Assembly (NCBI GenBank): GCA_932294295.1
Contig: OW028585.1
Location: 27,404,177 to 27,468,176 of the forward strand
Direction: 5' to 3'
Origin: Alitta virens
Taxonomy: Eukaryota > Annelida > Polychaeta > Phyllodocida > Nereididae
Length of the DNA stretch: 64,000 bases
A model generated the notes under the pieces. The model saw only the letters and a program-made list of their open reading frames with translations, was not told the DNA's origin and did no database searches. The position numbers and the translations under genes are program-made. Of the stretch, positions 47,384-57,840 are shown piece by piece; position 1 is the stretch's first letter, and the number at the start of each line of letters is the position of its first letter.

Positions 47384-47470
47384 TTGCTACTTCTACTACT
47401 ACTACTACAACTACTTTCCTCCTACTACTACTATTAGTAGTTGTAGTAGTAGTAGAAGTAGTAGTAGCTA
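46955..47470. repeat. (ACT/TAC)n trinucleotide tract
   Basis: About 500 bp of ACT/TAC triplets with scattered substitutions. At 47420-47470 it flips to AGTAGT, forming a small fold-back at its right end. PolyLeu, PolyVal and PolySer ORFs are artefacts. Confidence 0.95.
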
Positions 47471-47727
47471 CTACTTTTGGCAATTCGTTTTTGGTTGGTT
47501 CTTGCAACAGAGGCCAACAATTCCAACAATTTTGCCAGTGACATTGTAGAACTACTTTGCACAATAGAACTTGTCAGTGATACCAATATTACAGCAACAA
47601 TAAAAATACCAGCCATTGCGCAGCAAGAATGGCTGTTACAGACGCTGTCACAAATGGCTGTCACACCAATATCCAATATAAGTCCACTTCTGAGAGAAGC
47701 TAAAACCTATTATACTTTTTGGACAGA

Positions 47728-48141
47728 CTATTCAATTAAAAGGTCATGTATGCAATAAAATGTACAAATGTATGCACTACAAGTGTGAAATGATTGTATG
47801 CCCCTTAAATTCTTTTGTATCAGATGTGATAACATGCAGTATGTTATTTTCACATAGTCCTTGCATAGCCTTTTGTACCACTCACCAGTGCAGTGTAGCA
47901 TTATGAACGCTGTTGTACAAATCCTCATATACAACGGTTGGTCATTACGAATAATTGACGCTAAGCTGGGATTGGCAGGCAGCAGAAATTGGGCGGGGCC
48001 TAAAGCGACGTAACGTGTTTCATTCAATAATTTTTCTAATTTTTCATGCCCTTTTAAAATTCTCAGTTTTTCTGAAAGCTGAGATGACTGCCAAACGTTA
48101 TTTTCAGGTGTACATATTCCATGTCTAACATTTAACCGCAC
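47728..48141 (-). CDS. Unrecognised 137-codon ORF, right arm
   Basis: Mirror copy of 44318-44731 with an identical predicted peptide. Same caution: no recognised domain, and arm identity alone explains its conservation. Confidence 0.2.
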   Translation of the reverse strand: MRLNVRHGICTPENNVWQSSQLSEKLRILKGHEKLEKLLNETRYVALGPAQFLLPANPSLASIIRNDQPLYMRICTTAFIMLHCTGEWYKRLCKDYVKITYCMLSHLIQKNLRGIQSFHTCSAYICTFYCIHDLLIE

Positions 48142-48540
48142 AGCATATTCTGCAATCGAAAGTACCGAGCCATCTCATTCCGTAAGCGAAATGTGCGCTT
48201 ATACACAGAATGCAGGAAAGTGAATACTTTTGTAAATAACCAACACAGTATATCAAGATTGGGATGATTAAAAAAATGCAGCGCTCTTGGGCAGGTTTTT
48301 ATAGCCGACATTGTTTGATTGATGAGATGAGAGAGGACAATCTGGCATAGGAAGTCCCAACATTTGACCATGCAGATATTAAAAGCACAAAAACGTTTGG
48401 ATACATCATGTTCTATATCTGTGGTACAATGGAGATGGGATCCTAGTAATTAGGTATGTATTGTGTGCCGGACAATGCAATGAATCTCAGATGGGCAAAT
48501 ACCATAATTCCTGGGAGATGGGTGTATTTTGTTTGACTGA

Positions 48541-49380
48541 CAAATACATAGAGATTGGATGACTTTCTTTGCTTGTCTGACAAATACATAGAGATTGGAT
48601 GACTTTCTTTGTTTGACTGACAAATACATAGAGATTGGATGACTTTCTTTGCTTGTCTGACAAATACATAGAGATTGGATGACTTTCTTTGCTTGTCTGA
48701 CAAATACATAGAGATTGGATGACTTTCTTTGCTTGTCTGACAAATACATAGAGATTGGATGACTTTCTTTGCTTGTCTGACAAATACATAGAGATTGGAT
48801 GACTTTCTTTGCTTGTCTGACAAATACATAGAGATTGGATGACTTTCTTTGCTTGTCTGACAAATACATAGAGATTGGATGACTTTCTTTGCTTGTCTGA
48901 CAAATACATAGAGATTGGATGACTTTCTTTGCTTGTCTGACAAATACATAGAGATTGGATGACTTTCTTTGTTTGACTGACAAATACATAGAGATTGGAT
49001 GACTTTCTTTGTTTGACTGACAAATACATAGAGATTGGATGACTTTCTTTGCTTGTCTGACAAATACATAGAGATTGGATGACTTTCTTTGCTTGTCTGA
49101 CAAATACATAGAGATTGGATGACTTTCTTTGTTTGACTGACAAATACATAGAGATTGGATGACTTTCTTTGTTTGACTGACAAATACATAGAGATTGGAT
49201 GACTTTCTTTGCTTGTCTGACAAATACATAGAGATTGGATGACTTTCTTTGCTTGTCTGACAAATACATAGAGATTGGATGACTTTCTTTGCTTGTCTGA
49301 CAAATACATAGAGATTGGATGACTTTCTTTGTTTGACTGACAAATACATAGAGATTGGATGACTTTCTTTGTTTGTCTGA
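48541..49380. repeat. 40-bp tandem array, right arm (21 units)
   Basis: Same A/B units as the left arm. From the inner edge outward the type-specific words read A B A, eight B, A A B B A A B B B A, then a hybrid unit (GTTTGTCTGA) at 49371. The six innermost positions (A B A B B B) equal those of the left array. Reverse-strand ORFs of 331, 317 and 260 codons overlap in three frames and are by-products. Confidence 0.95.
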
Positions 49381-49792
49381 CGGTATGAAGGGCTAGATAA
49401 CACTGCAGAAATTGCCTGAGGACTGGTTTGGCAAACATTTGATTGAATTATGGGGAATGAATACTGAAGGAAGGAATTAAAGATAGATAGAGGTTGATGG
49501 ATAGAACTTTAAAGTTGATTACAGCAAATATCTGTATCAGATTATACATGGATGTATTCAGCTATTCAATTCATTGGCAGAATTTCAATTTAGTGAGTAA
49601 ATTGAAAGTGATACAGGTTTTCAAACTAGCCTACTTGGTATACATGGGTTTGCCTTTTATGTGATTAAAATTTTAGAATGCATATTTCAAGCGATTGAAT
49701 GAGTCATTGTACGATACGTCAAACTCAGACAGCACTTCTTTGGACTGACTTATTACGATTCCGTGAAGAATTTGAATACTTGGTTAGTGACT

Positions 49793-49963
49793 GTGGATGC
49801 ATGGTTCAAACCCCACTCCCTGCAATGTTCACAAGCCACATCTCTGTCCCTGTCCCATCACATTGGATGTACTCATCATCACCTCATCCATGGCAGTGAC
49901 TGTGGGTGCATGGTTCAAAGCCTACTCTCTGCACTATACACGGGCCACATCTCAGTCTTTAAG
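49793..49963. repeat. 109-bp minisatellite, inner locus (right arm, ~1.6 units)
   Basis: Inverted partner of 42415-43135, greatly contracted (or the left locus expanded). Confidence 0.85.
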
Positions 49964-50660
49964 TTATCCGAGTAATACTTGCGAAGAATTACAATTTAAA
50001 TTTTGCACAGAGTAAGAAGATGACATCACTTCAGATCTTGTCTGCTAATCCTATTTTCATCCCTATTTTGCTGCTACAATTTCATATTTAAACATATTCA
50101 AATTGTAAAAAATAATTAAAACAAATTTATAATTAATAACTATAATCAAAACATCTAGAAGTGTTACAACTTTATACAATAAAGCAGAGTGAACAAAGTA
50201 CATGATTGGTCAAACCCAACAAAGCACATGATTGGTCAAACCTAACGAATCAAATGATTGGCCAAACTTTGCTTTTTTCATGTTCACTTCTTTACATCAG
50301 AAAATTTGAGATTGTCCAATCACATGCCTTGAAATGCAAGATGTCCAAATGAGAGCAAAAAGTAACTACCAATTCCAATTATTATGGGGAAAAAAATTAT
50401 CATCAAATTTCTAGCCTTTTGCTCACTGTCATCCAGTACTAGGTCAATTGTGTACAAGTATATTCATGATGAGACAATGATAAGTGCATCCATGCTTATA
50501 AACATTGCAAGGAAAGGAGTTTGAACTCATGAACCAACATTAACTATGATAGAGACTGCTACCATGGATGCCATCATACACAGTGCAGGGAGTGTGGTTC
50601 AAACCCATGCACATATCAGTAGATACGACTCTGCTAACTATTTGACCACTGGGTTCTATA

Positions 50661-50834
50661 TTACTACTTGGCCAAATGTTTTTCCATGCGTTTGGATAAA
50701 CACATGGAAAATGCATGGAAAATGCATGGAAAATGCATGGTTTTCACCTCATTATGATTAGACAAAAACCATGCGTTTTCCATGCGTTTATCCTTATCAT
50801 GGAAAATGCATGTGGCACATTTGGCCATGTAATA
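50661..50834. mobile_element. Small MITE, right arm only
   Basis: Inverted ends TACTTGGCCAAATG and (reversed) TACATGGCCAAATG, 13 of 14 matching, enclose GGAAAATGCATGG direct repeats and a fold-back. The left arm has an uninterrupted site at the matching place (about 41.74 kb, reverse complement). One end of the same family occurs at 7332. Confidence 0.7.
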
Positions 50835-51211
50835 TTTTGCCATTTTCATCTTAATATAAATAAATAAACATCAATCACTGAATAGATGCTAACTATTTGA
50901 CCACTGATTATCTATTACCAATATTCTACCATTTTAATCTTAACATCATTTAATTAATCTGTAATCTTTAACATATATATTTACGTCTTTGGTACACGTT
51001 AAGTACATCACGCAAGCAGATCACTCCTTGCCCAGATATAGCTCATCCTAGAAAACACTACATCTAGAAGGCTTAAGCCTAGAGCATTAGCCAGACCTAA
51101 ACATCACGCAATGGGATCAATTTGTTTTGCTGTATGTTACTTATTTGAAGCAGATGGTTTACAAACATCGTATTATGTACACTGTCATGTATCACGCAAG
51201 TACAAAAATGT

Positions 51212-51602
51212 TATCTTTGATAGATAGATAGATAGATATGTAGATAGATAGATCGATAGATATCTAGATTAATAGACAGATAGATAGATAGATAGATATA
51301 TAGATATGTAGATGGATAGATAGATAGACAGCTAGATTGATAGATAGATAGATATGGGAAGTAAAGCCCTCTGAGGCAAGTTCTTGCCACTATCGAGGAT
51401 TGATTGATGAGGAGGTGTCCACTAATGTTACACATTTACCCCATGGGTGGGATCTTCCACTTGCCTCAGCATTGACACTAAGTACAAGGGACCGTCAATT
51501 TAATGTTTCATCCAAATGATATCCAGCTGGGATGATGCTCATGAACCCGGGTCCTTCAAGGGAGCAGGCGAGCGTCTTACCACCAGACCACCCAGCTTCT
51601 TG
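51212..51602 (-). repeat. Family-1 SINE with TAGA tail, right arm
   Basis: Inverted partner of 40951-41300. The TAGA tail (51213-51350) is longer and differently interrupted than in the left arm. Confidence 0.82.
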
Positions 51603-51789
51603 GAGTAAATATACATTATTCAGTTTTGTCTAATATTTTGTTAGTAGTGCAAAACTTACAAGACTATTCATTTGTTTTCTTATGACATATAAGGTAAGTA
51701 GTACCTTATACAGTACAGGCCAAGTAACTACACACCAACAAAATATCCCAACTTTTTTCACAACAGTAACTGAGTTTCCAAGTTTTTAA

Positions 51790-52075
51790 TCTATCCGTTA
51801 GTATGCAGATTGACCCCTTGAAGGTTCTGGATTCGAACCCCAACCCCGGTACTCTTCACGAGCTACATCTCAGCTGAATTTTGGTCGCACGAGATGTCAA
51901 AGCAAAAGTGCCTTGTACTCTGCGTCTATGCTGGGGGAAGTAACAGACTGCACCTAAAATGGTAATATGGTGTGATCTCACAGTTATATCACATTTTCAT
52001 TATATTATGCCTGCCTCTGGTAGCTGGTCAGATAAGATGACTAAACTTCAGACCCAGTTACACTGAAACAATTGT
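51790..52075 (+). repeat. Family-3 SINE, right arm
   Basis: B box GGATTCGAACCCC, body with GTCTATGCTG and 3' end CTGCCTCTGGTAGCTGGTC. The left arm keeps only the 3' part (40670-40840, inverted), so the left copy has lost its head. Confidence 0.7.
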
Positions 52076-53089
52076 TACAATAATGATATAAAGGACATTA
52101 ACTTAAAGCTGGATTGTCACCCAATATGACAGTGGTCAAAATCTATTGCATTCACTTCATTGTCTTCTTAATACTGATTACCTACCTTCCAGAGCCTTGC
52201 TAGATTCACTATCTCTCTATAAAATAAATAAACTTCATCTAGTATTTAATTTTTCATTCCATCAAAAATCCAATATGTAAACAAACCAAGTGATGACGTG
52301 ACAACACTCAACAATGGGTGATGATGCCATTTGCATTGTGTTTCCAATGTTTTGGTCTTGATTTATCTCAATGTTTCATTTATTTTTTGTACTTAATGTC
52401 TGATAGATTCATTAGCTTACACGTTTAGTGTGCTTTGATGAAATAAGGTGATTTTCGATCATTTGAGTAGATTTAGAAAATACTAATATTGACAGAAAGT
52501 GGAGCTTTCAGCATGTTTGACAAAGCTACTTACATAACACTGTCAGAATGTCTACAAAGTAGCCGAAATGTCTAAATGACATTGATCAATGTATCTAAAA
52601 GTACGACAAGTTAGTGGGATTGATTAGCAATATATTCCGTAAAATGTTTGGCATGAATTGATTGAATTACTCATCAGAAAAATGAACTCTACATGCAGGA
52701 CCTACTTCTGACTTATCTGTATTCTGTAACACCACATTTTGAGACTCCAAGGAAACCCCATAAGATTCATGCAAAATCTTTGTAGAGAGTTTTTGCAACA
52801 CACTTTGTATGTATGATATGTAGCAGGATTAGGCTTAAGGATATAGTGTCTGCAAATACAGACAGATGACTTTCTCTAGGATATTGTATTCTCACAGATA
52901 AGACAAATGAAGGCTGTATGTCACAGAGGAAAGGAATGCAGACTAGCCCATTGAAGATAAGTATGAAAAAATCTTCCTTGGAATTTGGTTAATTTAGTAC
53001 TGTTAATATTTTATATTGAGATGCTTACAAAATAACAGATACTGATGGTGAAGTGTACAGCACAGTTTGCTTCCATAACATTGAATCTA

Positions 53090-53480
53090 AGTCGTGGGTT
53101 CAAAGCACATGGGATGTAATCATCTCATCCATGGCAATGACTGTGGGTATATGGGTTCCAAACCTACTCACTGCACTCTTTATGAGCCACATGTCAGTCC
53201 CTGTCCGATCACATGGAACATTCTCATTATCATTTCATCCATGGTAGTGACTGTGGGTGAGATAAAAAAAAACCATGTGCATGGATTTAAAGCTCACTCC
53301 CTGCAATGTTTATGAAACACATCTCAGTCCCTGTCCCATCACATGGGATGTACTCATCATCATCTCATCCATGGTAGTGACTGTGGGTGCATGGGTTCAA
53401 AGCCCACTCCCTGCACTGTTTATGAGCTACATCTCAGTCCCTGTCCCATCACATGGGATGTGCTCATCGTCATCTCCTCG
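53090..53480. repeat. 109-bp minisatellite, outer locus (right arm, ~3.5 units)
   Basis: Partner of 39467-39670; one unit is interrupted by a short A-run insertion near 53262. Confidence 0.8.
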
Positions 53481-54420
53481 TCTACCTGTGGGAAGATGGA
53501 TTTTGATTCTAGAGGTTTCCTCTGGTAAAATCGAGGATTGCGCATTGTAAATGTACCTACTTTCTTGGCCCAAGTTCTTTTCCAAAACATCTTCAAATAT
53601 AAAGCCTGCTAAAGTAGAAACTGCAGAGCATCAGTATAATAAAATCGTTATTACGCATTTTGTTTGGGGCCCAAATAATGATTTGAAGAGGAATGTACTT
53701 CAATGTTTTCATTTTTTAGATTGCTTTTAGCTATACCTTCTTCTACTTGGCAAATGTTTTTGTACTGATGAGATACACAGAGTGTTCCTGAATTAGTCTA
53801 TTTGATCTCTAGTCTGGTGAAACTAAATAAATACAGGCTGTAGGCAGTCTTCATTTAGGAGATGCTAAACGTAGTAGAAAAGCACAGGTGGAACAGAAAA
53901 AAGACTCATCAATGTCTATACAGTGGTAAAGACACAACTAGGACATACTGTAGAACCCTGGTTTACTCCATTGCATTAAAACAGACCACAACAGGAACAC
54001 TAATTTAATGCGATGATCGATTGTTGAGGTGAGAAATGAGTTCAACCTATAAACATCTACCCTGTGGGTGGGGTCTATTATTGTCCTCAACATAGACAGT
54101 ATTAGACACCGAGTGCAAGGCACCTCCAATTGAACGTCTCATGCAATCGACATCCAGCTGAGATGTAACTCATGAAGAGTGCCCGGGGTGGGGATCAAAC
54201 TTGGGAAGTTCAGCAGGTCTGAGCAGGCAGATGTGGAAATCAACCACTGCTATAGGAACACCCAAAAATGAGGCAAACTCAGCGTACTAACACAATTATG
54301 TTGCAGATCAGATCAAATCATCATGGAGATTATGCTTGTCACCTGCCGGGTATCAGCAATATCCAACAGCATGAGCAATTGAATCCTGTGCAGAATGTGC
54401 ATAGACCCTGTCTGTTTGAA

Positions 54421-56435
54421 TGAGCTACATGCTATGACATGGCAATGACCTACAGTTCTGGTCAAAACTTTATTTGCATCTAAGCAAAGATGTGATAGAT
54501 GAAAATTACGAATAATCTATCTTTTAATAATAAACACTTAGTTACATAAAAAAAACCTTAAATATGCTTGTTTATGTAATTAAGAGCTTATTACAGCTAA
54601 GCAATGTATCTCTTCCTCCTATGGGGTAGATAGATCCACCGAGAAATCTCCAATCAAGCCATTTATGAAATCTTATCTAGAATCATATTTTAAGTAGTTC
54701 ATATTTGGGCCTATATGAATTAATAAAAAAAAATAAAAAAACAACCTTTAGTTAGAAAAAAAAAAATAGTGCTAACTTCTAACATGTGCATTAATAAATA
54801 ATAATCATAATTGATATATTACTATTGCTACAAAAAGTAATTGATAAGGCATTCATCACTGTAGAAAATCTCTTTTCATGGAAATGATAATAAACAATGT
54901 CATTCCTGTTTTCTGACAGATGTTTATCCATAATGACATGTTGATAGATGGCAATGATCATAAATACATGTTAATATATCCCCAGTCATCCCATGTTGAC
55001 AGATCATGTAGCTTATTATTCTATATATCAATCACAATATTTCGTAAACATCCTTTACATTTATCCTTGATATGACAACCCATCTATCAAATTATGATTA
55101 GTGCAGCTCTCATAAAAAAAAAACCTTTAAATCATACTGACTCTTTTATGATATGTTGCATGAAAGCCTGTAGCACCTTGAAAAGGTTTTTTCTTTATGT
55201 TTATATTCATTCACAAAAGTTAAAATGGAAAACACCGCTTACACTGATCTTCAATTGAAAAATCTATGCATTGACAATGAGTACGTCAATAAATTGACAG
55301 ATTTCTACATATATATTATTATTTTGTGAATTATTACCTAAGTATTGCATTGTTTCAGCACTACCGTTCTGAAGTTTGGTGAACTCATATGACCAGCTAC
55401 GGGCAGATGGAATGATGAGATGATAAGGCTTGGTGTCCACACCATGTTACACATTTACCCCATGGATGGGAGCCTTTTACTTGCCTCACCATAGGAACCT
55501 CAGTATTTGTCCAGCAGGTGGTAGCCAATGTGTAATAAACACTCCTCCTGCTTGAATAAATATGCAAATATGTTTTTTTTAATATAACTTTTTAAAATAT
55601 ATATTCCTAGATTTGGATTTCTTTTCTTCTCACGCCAAAACCCTACTTTTCTTTATTAACTACAGTATTGACCTGATCACACTTAGAAGGTGACACTCAT
55701 TTTGCTCAATCAGTGTGCACTCCAAGTCCATTTAAGACATCCCAAAACGCGATTAGTCAAATAGAAGTGCCTCATTTGTTTCTACAGCAATGGAAGCTGT
55801 GTTTACGAAGTTGACTATATTTTGGTAAATTTTCTTGTTTTAATTCAAGAGGGACAAAGAATTAGTCTTTTGGCTCAGACAGCTTTTTATTTTCTTATTT
55901 TTGATAAGAAGTCAGGGGCATAGACAGGGTGGGGAATTTGGGTGTCAGAACAACACCTACCCCCCCCCCCTCCCCCAATTTCCCTCTTTACAGAAGTATT
56001 ATAAACATTTTAGTAAATCCATCTACAAGACCATACAGTCAAGTACAAAAGTTTACATGCAACTAAACAAGATGATATTGAAATTGTGAATAAAACCATA
56101 GACATGAAAAACATTGTGTCAAATCCTTTGATAAAAATAAAATAGTTTAATTATCTTTAATGATCTACTGTAATTAAGCAAATTGTAATGGCTGAACCGC
56201 TAATTTTAATGGTTCAAAATTTGCTACCACCACATTTGTGTCTTGTAATTTTAGATGCACTTAAGCTAAAGATATTAATATTGATGACAGTAAAACATAT
56301 ATGCAAGCTAAAAGTCGTACTGTTATTTCTTAATGCTTGAACTTCTACCACTGCTGTGGGACTTCACCTAGATCCGGGCTATTACCAATCAGGATGTTTA
56401 AGTGAAAGTAATCACTGCTTATATGTGAGTTATAA
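54421..56435. other. Noncoding region right of the large palindrome
   Basis: AT-rich unique sequence with a reverse-strand family-3 SINE piece (55370-55510). A C-run near 55962 sits beside AGTCAGGGGCATAGACAGGG, a possible DNA-transposon end. No gene recognised. Confidence 0.6.
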
Positions 56436-57480
56436 ATTGGCTCTGGAATAAACAATTCAAAGAGGCTGGGTGGCCTAATGGTTAAGGCATATGCCAAATG
56501 ACCAGTTCAGTTCATGATCTGGGACTCTTCATGAGTAATTTCTCGGTAGAAAAGGTCAAACACATGAGACGTTAAATTGGAGGTGTCTTAAATTTACTCA
56601 ATGCCTATGCTGAGGCAAAAAAGACCCCACCAAGGCGGTCATTATGCAACATGGTGTGGACTCCGAGCCATATCATCTCATCATTATGTCTGCCTCTGAC
56701 AACTTGTGATTTAACCATACTAAATTTCAGACCAAGTAGCATTGGGGACACTTATGATACCAGAGTTGATAACAGAGTTAAATTCCATGAGCCCTATATT
56801 TAGAAAATACCAATTATAATATAGGATAAAACATTAAAAAGTTATCATGAACCTTGATGTAACTTTGCTCTTGTTAAAACATTTCAAGGAGACCTGGAAT
56901 AGTTGTCAAAGTAGAGACAAATATTATATGAAAATCGAGGTTAAAGTTTCAATTTAATTGGCTCTGGAATAAACAATTCAAAGAGGCTGCCCGGGGTGGC
57001 CTAATGGTTAAGGCATAGGCCAATCGACCAGTGCAGTTCTTGACCTGGGACTTGTCATGAGCTGTTTCTCAGTAGAATGTCATCACATGAGACGTTAAAT
57101 TGGAGGTGTCTTACATTTACTCATTGTCTATGCTGAGGCAAAAAAAGACCCCATCAAGGGGGTCATTATGCAACATGGTGTGGACATCTCATCATTATGT
57201 CTGCCTCAGACAGCTTGTCATTTAACCATTCTTTAATTTCAGACAAAGTAGCATTGGGGACAACTTTCATGGCCCCAAACACATTATGTTCCATAGAAAA
57301 TACCAATTATGATATAAGAGAATATTAAGATCAAATCATATCTTAAACTGAAACCAGTACATATGAAACATTAAAAAGTTATCATGTAATCTTGATGTCA
57401 CTTTGCTCTTGTTAAAACATTTCAAGGAGACCTGGAATAATTGTCAAAGTAGAGAGGTATATTAAATGAAAATCTAGGTT
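56436..57480. repeat. Tandem duplication of ~520 bp, each unit with a family-3 SINE
   Basis: Unit 1 (56436-56956) and unit 2 (56957-57480) both start TTGGCTCTGGAATAAACAAT. Both contain the SINE head GTGGCCTAATGGTTAAGGCA and end with matching AGGAGACCTGGAATA... sequence. Unit 2 has a short GCCCGG insertion before the SINE head and an extra ~40 bp near 57.32 kb. Confidence 0.85.
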
Positions 57481-57739
57481 AAATTTTCAATTTCATTTAG
57501 GTCTAGAATACATGAGAGAATTTCAGATCTTTAGATTATTTGACACAACAACTATGCAAATCAAGATTTTTTCATTCTCAGCAAGGGACTTGAAAAGCAC
57601 ATTATGTAGAATTTGTTAATAATATCAAACAATGAATGGAACACATTACCAGATTTAGTGCCACAATAGCGTCATATGTTATTGTTATATATAAAAAGCA
57701 AGATCCTCCCCTCTGGAATATTCAGTTTAAATATTCAGA

Positions 57740-57840
57740 ACTGATAAGATAAAGGCTATGATGACTTTGGATCACATGAACTGCGCCAGATTATCGAAGA
57801 CATCCAAGTGGACAAGTTGCAAAACAACATCGTCATTAAG
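57740..57840 (+). CDS. Possible single exon, unrecognised
   Basis: A stretch reading YDDFGSHELRQIIEDIQVDK then LQNNIVIK ends at a donor-like AAG/GTGAGG (57840/57841). The composition looks protein-like, but the upstream frame has a stop within a few codons, the acceptor is weak and no partner exon was found. The other plus-strand frame is also open here. Function unknown. Confidence 0.2.

Larger units (their letters stand above)
44855..47710. other. Spacer between hinge and right arm of palindrome 1
   Basis: About 2.86 kb with no counterpart in either arm. It contains a TIR element (45064-45992), AT-rich unique sequence (to 46950), an ACT trinucleotide tract (46955-47470) and 240 bp of unique sequence. 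Because the hairpin hinge touches only the left arm, this block appears to have been added or retained on one side of the original fold point. Confidence 0.7.
47711..54420. repeat. Palindrome 1 (large), right arm, ~6.7 kb
   Basis: Reverse complement of 38337-44750. The inner ~800 bp (47711-48530) differ from the left arm by only a handful of single bases seen by eye (for example near 48166, 48372 and 48425). The outer parts differ by about one base in ten to fifteen, plus indels. Length differences come mainly from the 40-bp array (+13 units), the 109-bp arrays and a right-arm-only MITE. Confidence 0.93.

Noticed and set aside
46935..47564. PolyLeu, PolyVal and PolySer ORFs
   Set aside because: They are the reading frames of an ACT trinucleotide tract; no domain or splice context.
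48541..49380. CRISPR array
   Set aside because: The units are contiguous 40-bp tandem repeats with no unique spacers, in a metazoan context with no cas genes.
38337..54420. Palindrome as a sequencing or assembly artefact (missed hairpin adapter)
   Set aside because: The arms differ by substitutions, indels, repeat numbers and a MITE; an artefact would give identical arms. Not fully excluded without raw reads.
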